Source: an uncultured Prevotella sp. (lineage in GTDB: Bacteria > Bacteroidota > Bacteroidia > Bacteroidales > Bacteroidaceae). Taken from it: DNA of 8,038 bases. The stretch lies in the NCBI GenBank assembly GCA_900318855.1, contig ONMG01000264.1:1-8038 (forward strand), written 5' to 3'. Shown here in pieces: positions 1 to 6,224 of this stretch. Made by a program: the position numbers and the translations under genes. Under the pieces are notes generated by a model. It made no database searches, was not told where the DNA came from, and was given only the letters and a program-made list of their open reading frames with translations. How positions within the stretch are numbered: position 1 is the first letter of the stretch; each line of letters opens with the position of its first letter.

Positions 1-16
1 CAAACGAGGGGAACGA

Positions 17-44
17 CCAAGAAAAAAGCTCGCTTTTTTCTTGG
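17..44. terminator. Perfect AT-rich hairpin, possible bidirectional terminator
   Basis: A perfect 13-bp inverted repeat with a 2-base centre: CCAAGAAAAAAGC (17-29) and GCTTTTTTCTTGG (32-44). Read on either strand it gives an A tract, a short GC core and a T6 tract, the shape of a bidirectional rho-independent terminator. It lies about 170 bases past the stop codon of the leftward TPR gene, so it could end that operon and also a rightward transcript arriving from outside the window. The GC core is only about 3 bp, which is weak for termination, so the role is an inference. Confidence 0.45.
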
Positions 45-58
45 GCACTCCCGAGTGC
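45..58. repeat. Perfect GC-rich mini-hairpin abutting the AT-rich hairpin
   Basis: GCACTC (45-50) and GAGTGC (53-58) form a perfect 6-bp stem with a CC loop, starting at the base right after the 17-44 hairpin. With a 2-base bulge the stem can add two or three G-C pairs (43-44 with 61-62). On the leftward strand this GC-rich stem is made first and the AT-rich stem follows, so together they could act as one compound terminator. Confidence 0.4.
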
Positions 59-65
59 AGCCCAT

Positions 66-93
66 CTTATCACATCCCCCCCCCACTTATCAC
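66..93. repeat. CTTATCAC direct repeat flanking a C9 run
   Basis: CTTATCAC occurs at 66-73 and 86-93, with AT plus nine consecutive C residues (76-84) and AC between them. A 9-base C tract is a likely slippage or sequencing-error site. No gene was found that it would switch. The following bases (about 95-215) contain nothing I can identify; the reading frame across 55-255 has no recognisable protein features and overlaps the 3' end of the TPR gene. Confidence 0.4.
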
Positions 94-215
94 TACCGAC
101 TAAGGCCAGCTACAGAGATAAGGGTGTATCATTGGAATAAACCAGCAAGAGGAAAGGGACTGCTTCTACGTGCTATCGGCAAAGACTCACAGGCTGAAGC
201 TGCTGTCAACACCTG

Positions 216-2273
216 TTACTTCTTCGAGGCCGAGAATTGCTTGATGATGCTGTAAGCATCGTAGAGTCCCAACTCGCCTGCCTTACTCAGATCGGCGATG
301 CCAGCCTTGCGGTTGTCGGCTTTCATTCGGGCAAGACCGCGATTATAATAGGCCTCAGCCAAGTTAGCATTCTTGCTAATAGCCACGGTATATTCGTCGA
401 TGGCCTTGGCAAACTCTTTATTTTCCGCGTAGAGGTTACCCAAGTCGTAGTGTAGATAAGCGTTGTCGGGGTCAAGGCTCACGGCTTTCTTCATGTCGTC
501 GAGGGCTTTGGCATACTTCAGACTCGTGTCCACACCTTTCGAAGCATCGTAGCCATTCATCTTCATCTGGCAGAGGGCTCTTTGTACATAAGCGATAGCC
601 ATGTGGTCATTAGTCTGTAGATAGACTGTGAGGTCACTGATGGCAGCCGCATAATCCTGCACTGTGGCATAGGCCACTGCGCGCATCAGCACCAAAGGAG
701 CCACGGCCCTGACATCGTGATTAGCCTCAACAGCCTTCGAGAGTGAGTCGATGAGCTCAAAACACATCTTGGAGTGAGCCTCTGTGAGCTGTTCTTGGGC
801 ACAGTTCACGTAAAGCTTATGCGAGGCATGAGGCCTATTGTTGAACGCCTCCAAATCGCGGTCGAAAACCTGATAGGAGGTGATGGCATTGTGATAGGGT
901 TGGAAGCTCATACCGTACATGGGCAGGAAAGCCACTTCCACATTGCGGTTCTGCACCTGTCCGCGGTAGTCGCTCTTATATTCGTGCTGATAATGCACTT
1001 CGTCGTCGACCACCATCTCATTATACTTGTTGGGGTCGATTTCACTACGCTTTCTAAGCTGTCGAATCTTGCTCTTGCTCCATCGCTGCTGAATGCCGAT
1101 ATGCTTGTCCATTTGCGCCTTGAAGATGCGGAACTCATCCAGTTCGGCCTTGGCAGTCATGCCGAGTCGACGATAACAGCGGGCCCGGTAAGAAAGTCCG
1201 GTCCAGAAATTGGGGAATTGCTCTATGACCGAGCTATAATCACGGATAGCACCGCGAAGGTCGCCCGTACGGTCGAGTAACAGAGCACGGTTGAAGATGG
1301 CCATAAAGTTCTGAGGCTCCATCTTGATGACAAAATTGAAGTCGGAGATGGCCCTGTTGTCATCGCCCAACTGCATTCGGAGGAGCCCTCGGTTGTAGTG
1401 GGCCAGAAAATTGTTGGGATCGAGGTCCAATGCCTGGTCGTAGTCCTCCATGGCGCCTCGCAGATTGTTGATGTTCACCCGACAGAGCGCCCTGTTGACG
1501 TAGTTGGCCACCGTCTTGGGTTTCAGATGTATAGCCTTGGAAAGCTCAGTATCGGCATCTTTCCATTTGCGCCTTGAAAGACTAATGTAGGCACGGGTGG
1601 TCCAGGTATCACCGTCGTACGGATCGAGCTCCAGACTCTTGTCGAGCCATTTTGCCGCCTCAGTGGTATCCTTCTTCTGCAAGAAAATCTCAGCTTTAAG
1701 CGAGTAGTTGGGTGCGAAATTACGCCATTGACTGGCTATCGAATCGGTCTGCTGCAGAGCCTTGTCATATTCCTTGAGATTCATCATGCAGATGGCACGG
1801 TTGAACCAGTAATTGCGTACCTGGGGCATGAGACTAATGGCCTGGGTATAGTCGGTAATGGCATCAGCAAACTTGCTCTGGCGAATGCGGGTCAAAGCTC
1901 GGAGCTCGAACATCTCGTTGACATAAGGATTCAGTTCGATAGCTTTAGAGACATCGCTTTCAGCTCCCATAAAGTCGTCGAGATAGAACTTGTCGACGGC
2001 ACGATAGTACCACGGTAGGTAGAGATAAGGCTTCAGGGCGATGATACGGTTGAAATACTGTATCGAGAGGACATAATCCTCATAGTGCATGGCCACTTCC
2101 CCACTCTCCATGAGTCGCTCAGCATTATACTGTGCGCTTGCCCCCACCGAAGAGCATAGCCACAACAACAGGGCGGCAGCCCACCGTACCGTATGCCGTC
2201 GGCATGCATGCCCACTGCGGTAATCCTGCATGTACAGCATCATTGCTTTGGAAAATGTGAGAAGCCGCATCAT
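216..2273 (-). CDS. Secreted tetratricopeptide (TPR) repeat protein
   Basis: A 685-residue protein built mostly of TPR helical hairpins, which usually act as protein-binding scaffolds. A signal peptide is visible: basic residues R25, R26 and R30, a hydrophobic core at 32-43, and a likely signal peptidase I site after A45-S46-A47; no lipobox is present. About nine or ten TPRs run from residue 51 to about 375, with typical endings such as LDPNN and a YNRG/FNRA start. A charged non-TPR stretch (about 385-495) separates them from about four more repeats (500-669). The protein is probably periplasmic or surface-associated. Start choice is open: Met1/Met2 (2273, 2270) leave a long n-region, whereas Met15 (2231) gives a more normal 33-residue signal peptide. 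It is the last visible gene of the leftward operon, 38 bases after def. From memory, a TPR gene beside def and ruvX is common in Bacteroidales. Specific function unknown. Confidence 0.9.
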   Translation of the reverse strand: MMRLLTFSKAMMLYMQDYRSGHACRRHTVRWAAALLLWLCSSVGASAQYNAERLMESGEVAMHYEDYVLSIQYFNRIIALKPYLYLPWYYRAVDKFYLDDFMGAESDVSKAIELNPYVNEMFELRALTRIRQSKFADAITDYTQAISLMPQVRNYWFNRAICMMNLKEYDKALQQTDSIASQWRNFAPNYSLKAEIFLQKKDTTEAAKWLDKSLELDPYDGDTWTTRAYISLSRRKWKDADTELSKAIHLKPKTVANYVNRALCRVNINNLRGAMEDYDQALDLDPNNFLAHYNRGLLRMQLGDDNRAISDFNFVIKMEPQNFMAIFNRALLLDRTGDLRGAIRDYSSVIEQFPNFWTGLSYRARCYRRLGMTAKAELDEFRIFKAQMDKHIGIQQRWSKSKIRQLRKRSEIDPNKYNEMVVDDEVHYQHEYKSDYRGQVQNRNVEVAFLPMYGMSFQPYHNAITSYQVFDRDLEAFNNRPHASHKLYVNCAQEQLTEAHSKMCFELIDSLSKAVEANHDVRAVAPLVLMRAVAYATVQDYAAAISDLTVYLQTNDHMAIAYVQRALCQMKMNGYDASKGVDTSLKYAKALDDMKKAVSLDPDNAYLHYDLGNLYAENKEFAKAIDEYTVAISKNANLAEAYYNRGLARMKADNRKAGIADLSKAGELGLYDAYSIIKQFSASKK

Positions 2274-2311
2274 CTACCGTTCACTGCCTACTCAAGAGAG
2301 GAGATGTTCTA

Positions 2312-2872
2312 CTATTTCCGCAATGCCTTGGTACGGTAGGAACAACTATAGCGTCCTTGCATGAGTGCACGCAGCTTACTCTTTATCATCTGCTTGCGGA
2401 AAGCAGATATATGGTCGACGTACATCTTGCCGTCGAGGTGGTCGAATTCGTGCTGCATCACTCGCGCGAGGTAGCCTTCCACCCACTCGTCGTGCTCTTG
2501 AAAATCCTCATCCACGTAATGCACGTGAATGCGCGTGGCCCGCGTGACGTTCTCGTGCAAGCCCGGCAGCGAGAGGCACCCTTCCTCCATCGTTTCCTTA
2601 TGGCTGTTGTCAAGCTCCAGGATATGGGGGTTGATGAAAACCTTGCGGAAACCTTTGTATTCGGGCATATCCTCGCTGAGCACGTCCAAATCAATCACCA
2701 CAACGCGGATGCTCTTTCCCACCTGTGGCGCTGCCAGTCCGATGCCCTCACTCGAAGCCAGGGTGTCGAACATATCGGCCACAAACTGCTTTAAATCGGG
2801 GTAGTCGGGAGTAATGTCGGCAGCCACCTTGCGTAGCACCGGCTGCCCATATATATAAATAGGTAGAATCAT
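2312..2872 (-). CDS. def: Peptide deformylase
   Basis: This cytoplasmic metalloenzyme removes the formyl group from the N-terminal methionine of new proteins. At 186 residues it is of normal bacterial length. All three family motifs are intact: GIGLAAPQVG (43-52, motif I), EEGCLSLP (96-103, motif II, with metal ligand Cys99) and QHEFDHLDG (140-148, motif III, with ligands His141 and His145 and catalytic Glu142). The start is the ATG read from 2872; the protein begins MILPIYIYGQPVLRK, matching the usual def N-terminus. It lies 45 bases after ruvX and 38 bases before the TPR gene on the same strand, so it is probably cotranscribed. Nothing looks defective, and the assignment is very secure. Confidence 0.97.
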   Translation of the reverse strand: MILPIYIYGQPVLRKVAADITPDYPDLKQFVADMFDTLASSEGIGLAAPQVGKSIRVVVIDLDVLSEDMPEYKGFRKVFINPHILELDNSHKETMEEGCLSLPGLHENVTRATRIHVHYVDEDFQEHDEWVEGYLARVMQHEFDHLDGKMYVDHISAFRKQMIKSKLRALMQGRYSCSYRTKALRK

Positions 2873-2917
2873 TCTGTTATCTGAAAAACAATAATCTTGT
2901 AGCGTCGGCTGCGACCC

Positions 2918-3334
2918 TCAGAGTCCGCGCGACTTCATATAATCCTGGAGGATAATGACAGCACTCACCTCGTCGACAAGGCCCTTATTCGTGCGTCGGG
3001 TTTTCTTTTTCACCCCTCCATCGAGAATAGCCCGCTGTGCCAGCACAGAGGTGAATCGCTCATCGAAATAATCAATGGGAATCGAAGGTACAGCCTTCTT
3101 CCACCGTCTGACAAACTCTTCCACCCTGGCAAGATTCTCGCTCGGCTCTCCGTTAGGCTGAGTGGGACGGCCAATAACCACTTGCTCCACCGGCTCACGC
3201 TGGATGTAATCGATGAGGAAGTCGAGCAGATTGTGGGTGGGCACCGTAGCCAGCCCGTTGGCTATTATCTTCAGAGGGTCGGTCACCGCTATGCCCGTAC
3301 GCTTCCGCCCGTAGTCAATCGATAAGATGCGCAT
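2918..3334 (-). CDS. ruvX: RuvX/YqgF family putative pre-16S rRNA nuclease / Holliday junction resolvase
   Basis: A 138-residue single-domain RNase H-fold protein, the normal length for YqgF/RuvX. The first strand carries SIDYGRKRTGIAV (5-17) with the presumed catalytic Asp7. A central VVIGRP (52-57) and DERFTS (91-96) hold the family Glu, and the C-terminal VDEVSAVIILQDYM (120-133) holds the last acidic residues. The family is essential in E. coli and is linked to 5' maturation of 16S rRNA; it is also annotated as a Holliday junction resolvase because of its fold. Which activity matters here cannot be told from sequence. It sits between the SPOR lipoprotein gene (58 bases upstream) and def (45 bases downstream) in one leftward operon. 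The start ATG (3334) gives the usual MRILSIDYG N-terminus. Confidence 0.95.
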   Translation of the reverse strand: MRILSIDYGRKRTGIAVTDPLKIIANGLATVPTHNLLDFLIDYIQREPVEQVVIGRPTQPNGEPSENLARVEEFVRRWKKAVPSIPIDYFDERFTSVLAQRAILDGGVKKKTRRTNKGLVDEVSAVIILQDYMKSRGL

Positions 3335-3392
3335 ATCGGCACCCCCTCAGCTTCAGTGACCATGAAGGCCACTGGAGCAAAGGTGGCATCAT

Positions 3393-3887
3393 TTATTTCT
3401 TGAACAGCAGCCAGGCGTCACCGTCGGGATTGAACTTAGAGCCACGCAAAGCATTACGGGCACTCACGGCATCAGCCTTGGTGGCATAAGTGGCAGCCAC
3501 GACACGGTAAAGGTTACGGGCTGTATTCTTCACAATCTGTGCCTTATAGCCGGCAGCCTTCAAAGCAGCCTGCGCACGGTCGGCATTAGCCTTGAGACCG
3601 AACGAACCGGTGACCACGCTGTAAGCCTGAAGACCTTCGCCATTGACAAGCGTCACATCCTCTGTGCGCACACTGGCATTGTCGACCGTGGTCTGCGTAG
3701 CAGGCTGTTCCGTAAGCGGAGTTACAACAGGTGTCTCCTGCTGCGCCGGTTGGTTGTTATTTTGTGTCACCTCTTCCTGAGCCTTAGCCTTCTCGTATGC
3801 CTTCTTATAAGCACTCTCTTTCGATTTGCATCCCGTCAGGGCGAGCGCAAGGCACAGGCCTGCACACAAAACAATACTCTTCTTCAT
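3393..3887 (-). CDS. SPOR-domain lipoprotein
   Basis: A 164-residue lipoprotein. The signal peptide begins MKKSIVLCAG and ends in the lipobox LTGC, with acylated Cys20. A charged, Lys/Glu- and Gln-rich flexible linker follows (about 21-80). A SPOR domain fills residues 86-162, starting LQAYSVVTGSFG, with the helix ANADRAQAALKAAGY (100-114) and a second strand/helix pair YRVVAATYATKADAVSARNA. SPOR domains bind peptidoglycan glycan strands stripped of peptides, often at division sites, so a cell-wall role anchored to a membrane is likely. It is the promoter-proximal gene of the leftward operon. Its promoter should lie in 3888-4015, but I found no clean consensus match there; the best -7-like element is the reverse of CAAATAAT at 3943-3950. 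Function beyond wall binding is unknown. Confidence 0.93.
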   Translation of the reverse strand: MKKSIVLCAGLCLALALTGCKSKESAYKKAYEKAKAQEEVTQNNNQPAQQETPVVTPLTEQPATQTTVDNASVRTEDVTLVNGEGLQAYSVVTGSFGLKANADRAQAALKAAGYKAQIVKNTARNLYRVVAATYATKADAVSARNALRGSKFNPDGDAWLLFKK

Positions 3888-3982
3888 ATTTCTATAGTAA
3901 TTTGGATTAAACTTTTGTCGTACTCTATTTTCGGCGAAATTACAAATAATCTGTCAAAGCAACGGTCCAAGTGCACTAAAAG

Positions 3983-4018
3983 TTTGTTAAAACGTCCATT
4001 CTTCCCTATTTTAACAAA
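3983..4018. repeat. Perfect 10-bp inverted repeat in divergent promoter region
   Basis: TTTGTTAAAA (3983-3992) and TTTTAACAAA (4009-4018) are exact reverse complements separated by 16 bases. The element lies between the divergent SPOR-lipoprotein and ytxH-like genes, 15 bases upstream of the -33 box of the rightward promoter. A dimeric regulator binding two half-sites is one reading, and a leftward promoter component is another. The stem contains only two G-C pairs, so an RNA hairpin would be weak. Confidence 0.45.
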
Positions 4019-4033
4019 AAATGGCAGTACTTC

Positions 4034-4066
4034 TTTGGGGTGGAAAGAAATAGTTTGTTATATTTG
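4034..4066 (+). promoter_or_regulatory. Bacteroidetes-type primary sigma promoter for the ytxH-like operon
   Basis: TTTG at 4034-4037 (-33 box) is followed after 21 bases by TATATTTG at 4059-4066, an exact match to the Bacteroidetes -7 consensus TAnnTTTG. The spacing is inside the usual 19-21 range. Transcription should begin near 4072-4074, giving a leader of about 35 bases before the ATG at 4109. Confidence 0.8.
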
Positions 4067-4108
4067 CAGCGAATCCAATAATGGATGAACAGATTAAAAA
4101 GATAGACT

Positions 4109-4327
4109 ATGAAATCATTAGGTTACATTGGCGCCTTCCTTGGCGGAGCCATCGCAGGCGCAGCACTGGGACTGCTCATGGCACCGGAGACAGGAGCCGA
4201 TACTCGGACGAGAATTAGCGATACAGTGGAAGACTTTCTGAAGAAGCACAACATCAAACTCCCGAAGAAGGACGTCGACGATCTCGTTGACGACATAAAG
4301 GAAGCAGCACCCGAAGTAGCAGAGTAA
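4109..4327 (+). CDS. YtxH-domain small membrane-associated protein
   Basis: A 72-residue protein with one N-terminal hydrophobic segment (about 5-24) rich in small residues: IGAFLGGAIAGAALGLLMAP. The run GAALGLLMAPETGADTR is the hallmark of the YtxH family, in which a glycine-zipper membrane helix is followed by an AP-x-x-G turn and a charged amphipathic tail. Here the tail (about 30-72) is Lys/Asp/Glu rich. Family members such as B. subtilis YtxH are associated with general stress, but no biochemical activity is established. It is the first gene of a three-gene operon, 10 bases before the holin-like gene, with its own strong promoter upstream. The ATG at 4109 is preceded by the A-rich AAAAAGATAG. 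An ATG at 4081 lies in another frame and opens no convincing gene. Confidence 0.88.
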   Translation: MKSLGYIGAFLGGAIAGAALGLLMAPETGADTRTRISDTVEDFLKKHNIKLPKKDVDDLVDDIKEAAPEVAE

Positions 4328-4337
4328 TCCCGAAAAG

Positions 4338-4688
4338 ATGCTATCAAGCGACGAGAACATCGAGACCATAGGGCAGCTTCTGCGTGTTGCCCAGCATTAT
4401 TTCGGCCTGCAGTCGGAATACATCAGGCTGGATGTCATCCACAAGGTGGTGAAAGTCATCACGCTGAGTGCCATGGTACTCATGGTAGCGGGACTTTTAG
4501 CGCTTGCTCTCATCTATTTCTCATTTGCCGCTGCCTTTGCCCTGTCGACAGTCACAGGGCTGGCAGGGGCTTTCAGCATCGTGGGCGGTGTCTACATCCT
4601 GCTGCTGGTCATTGTTGTACTCAACCGTCACCGCTGGATTGAACGGCCGCTGGTGAAATTCCTCGCCGGCATGTTTTTCGAAAAGTAA
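4338..4688 (+). CDS. Two-helix membrane protein, phage holin-X/DUF1469-like (YqjE-like)
   Basis: A 116-residue protein with a soluble N-terminal helix region (1-35), two transmembrane helices (about 39-68, ITLSAMVLMVAGLLALALIY and following, and about 73-95, including VYILLLVIVVL), and a short basic C-terminus with RHRWIERPLVKFLAGMFF. This layout matches the proteins annotated as putative holin-X (PF07332, DUF1469). Despite the name, members encoded beside YtxH-like genes on chromosomes are not known to cause lysis, and no endolysin or phage gene is nearby. It lies 10 bases after the ytxH-like gene and 6 bases before the next gene, so translation is probably coupled. Family assignment rests on topology and context. 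Confidence 0.82.
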   Translation: MLSSDENIETIGQLLRVAQHYFGLQSEYIRLDVIHKVVKVITLSAMVLMVAGLLALALIYFSFAAAFALSTVTGLAGAFSIVGGVYILLLVIVVLNRHRWIERPLVKFLAGMFFEK

Positions 4689-4694
4689 CTCATC

Positions 4695-4973
4695 ATGGAC
4701 ATGGCAAATCAGCCCCAGGACTACACGGCTTACAGTTTTAAATCGCTGGAAGACATCCAGGAGCGCAAGCTACAACTGCGACGGAGCCTGCGCAAGGACA
4801 GCCAGCAGATGAAGGATCTCATGGCCCAGCTCTTCCATAAGCCGACGACCAAGGCTGCTTCTACGCCAGCCAAGCGACTGCAACGCGTAATCAATACGGG
4901 AACCAGTGTTATTGACGGAGCTTTGCTGGGATGGAAACTCTATCATAAGTTTAAACGGGGAAAACTTTTCTAA
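4695..4973 (+). CDS. Small basic conserved protein of unknown function, third gene of the ytxH-holin operon
   Basis: A 92-residue protein with no domain I can name. The N-terminal half (about 15-47) is a highly charged predicted helix or coiled coil: SLEDIQERKLQLRRSLRKD, then QQMKDLMAQLF. A Thr/Ala/Pro linker follows, then a C-terminal amphipathic segment (about 63-92) containing VIDGALLGWKLYHKFKRGK that could lie on the membrane. Its start at 4695 is 6 bases after the holin-like stop; an in-frame ATG at 4701 is an alternative. The order YtxH-like, holin-X-like, small basic coiled-coil protein resembles E. coli yqjD-yqjE-yqjK, where YqjK is also a small charged helical protein. That likeness is an inference from architecture and memory. 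It may be a membrane-bound partner of the two preceding products. Confidence 0.75.
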   Translation: MDMANQPQDYTAYSFKSLEDIQERKLQLRRSLRKDSQQMKDLMAQLFHKPTTKAASTPAKRLQRVINTGTSVIDGALLGWKLYHKFKRGKLF

Positions 4974-4983
4974 GCTTTTCCCC
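4957..4983 (+). terminator. Hairpin across the stop codon of the small operon
   Basis: GGGGAAAA (4957-4964) pairs with TTTTCCCC (4976-4983). The stem can continue with CTT (4965-4967) and AAG (4972-4974) past a single bulged C. The stop codon TAA (4971-4973) of the preceding gene lies in the loop and inner stem. No long T tract follows (TTAAGTCTTT), so efficient termination is uncertain, but position and stability fit the end of the ytxH-like operon. Confidence 0.45.
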
Positions 4984-5375
4984 TTAAGTCTTTGCCCTAT
5001 AAGGCGGACTATCTCATATTTTCTCCAGTTTCTTTACGCTCCAGCCTATCTTGATATAGCTTGCAAGTGGTTCACAGTCGAGGTGACAAGTGAGTTCCAT
5101 TCTTACAAGCCGACTTTGCGCAAGCTTATTTTTATGCCCGAGGGCAATTTATCGCTATAGTGATTTTTATCATGGGCGGGCTTGACGCCTTGGAGCCTGC
5201 ACCTGATTTTCTTTCCATCTACACGGGAAAATGGCAGGGCAGTATGAGCTACGAACAAGCATCCAATCCTACAACTCCTGCCGAATCAGCTAAGGCAAAA
5301 CTAACAAAAATAGTTAAATCTTCGCTTACTTTCTGCGATAATCAACAGTTTCTTAGTAACTTCGCCATCTAAAAC
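4974..5375. other. 400-base region without a convincing gene
   Basis: Between the small operon and nif3 I see no recognisable protein, RNA gene or clean promoter. A frame from GTG 5160 or ATG 5172 runs 66-70 codons to a TAA at 5370-5372, in the same frame as nif3, but its composition (for example SYEQASNPTTPAESAKAK) matches no family I know. The best -7-like element is TACTTTCT at 5327-5334, with two mismatches and no -33 box at the right distance. It could hold the nif3 leader and promoter, an unrecognised small gene, or decayed sequence. Confidence 0.4.
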
Positions 5376-5384
5376 GTGGATAGC

Positions 5385-6173
5385 GTGAAAATTAAAGAAG
5401 TGGTTAATGCCCTTGAGCAATTCGCGCCTCTGCCTCTTCAGGAAGACTACGATAATGCCGGCCTGCAAGTAGGATTGACAGATGCGGAAGTTTCAGGGGC
5501 TTTATTGTGTCTGGACGTCACCGAAGAAACGGTTGACGAGGCTGTTAGTCGCGGCTGCAATCTCATCGTGGCCCACCATCCTCTTATCTTCCATAAGCTC
5601 GCCCGCATCACTGATGAAAACTACGTGGAGCGTACGGTGATGAAGGCCTTGGAGCAGCATGTCACGATTGTTGCCATGCACACCAACATGGATGCTGCCC
5701 GGGGCGGAGTGAACTTCATGATGGCCGAGAAGCTTCATCTTGTTGATGTCGACTTCTTCGGGCATCGACAGGAGGTCGAGGGAGTTGAAGGTGGCGAAGG
5801 GGTTATCGGACGGTTGCAGGAACCAATGGCAGCCGACGACTTCATCATCGCCTTGAAGGAAACCTTCGGGGTTGAGGCGGTGCAAGCCAACCAATTGCTG
5901 AGGCGCCCCATAGAGCGAGTGGCGCTCTGCGGTGGTGCGGGCTCCTTTCTGCTCAACGAGGCCATCCGCCAGCGAGCCGACGCCTTCATCACCGGCGAGA
6001 TGCACTACCACGAATTTTTCGGACATGAGCAGCAGATTCAGATTGCCGTGCTCGGCCACTACCAGAGTGAGCAGTTCACGCCGGAAATATTTCGTAGAAT
6101 CATTCAATCCAAATACCCGGGAGTGAGAGCTGTCCTATCCGACATCAACACCAACCCCATTATCTATTTCTGA
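5385..6173 (+). CDS. Nif3-like dinuclear metal centre protein (DUF34, GTP cyclohydrolase I type 2 / YbgI family)
   Basis: A 262-residue member of the Nif3/YbgI family, which forms toroidal hexamers with two metals per active site; its physiological reaction is unsettled. Visible motifs are YDNAGLQVG (22-30), the HHPLIF metal-binding motif (64-69), HTNMD (99-103, metal ligands), GGAGSF (183-188), ADAFITGEMHYHE (188-200) and LGHYQSE (213-219, with ligands His215 and Glu219). The core is complete, and the length is that of the short form, without the PII/CutA-like insert of about 110 residues seen in YqfO-type proteins. An in-frame TAA at 5370-5372 forces the start to be GTG 5376 or GTG 5385. 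I chose 5385 because it gives MKIKEVV, as in relatives. It probably forms an operon with the zinc-ribbon gene 51 bases downstream. Confidence 0.93.
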   Translation: MKIKEVVNALEQFAPLPLQEDYDNAGLQVGLTDAEVSGALLCLDVTEETVDEAVSRGCNLIVAHHPLIFHKLARITDENYVERTVMKALEQHVTIVAMHTNMDAARGGVNFMMAEKLHLVDVDFFGHRQEVEGVEGGEGVIGRLQEPMAADDFIIALKETFGVEAVQANQLLRRPIERVALCGGAGSFLLNEAIRQRADAFITGEMHYHEFFGHEQQIQIAVLGHYQSEQFTPEIFRRIIQSKYPGVRAVLSDINTNPIIYF

Positions 6174-6224
6174 TCACAGAAGAGGGGCAAAAGACGACAA
6201 GAACAACATTCAAACATCAACAAT

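Noticed and set aside
95..215. tRNA or other RNA gene downstream of the TPR gene
   Set aside because: No cloverleaf, T-loop sequence or stable structure could be found by eye.
55..255. 66-codon plus-strand frame
   Set aside because: It overlaps the 3' end of the TPR gene, contains the C9 tract and has no recognisable protein features.
774..1280. 168-codon plus-strand frame inside the TPR gene
   Set aside because: It is the complement of a strongly supported TPR coding region, and its product matches no family.
4081..4220. Alternative small gene from ATG 4081 (MDEQIKKIDYEI)
   Set aside because: It runs out of frame into the ytxH-like gene and loses protein-like composition after about 13 codons.
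4338..4688. Prophage lysis cassette
   Set aside because: The holin-like label alone does not support it. There is no endolysin, spanin or other phage gene, and the neighbours are a typical chromosomal ytxH-type operon.
5502..6107. 201-codon minus-strand frame
   Set aside because: It is a shadow of nif3, whose metal-binding motifs are all intact on the plus strand.
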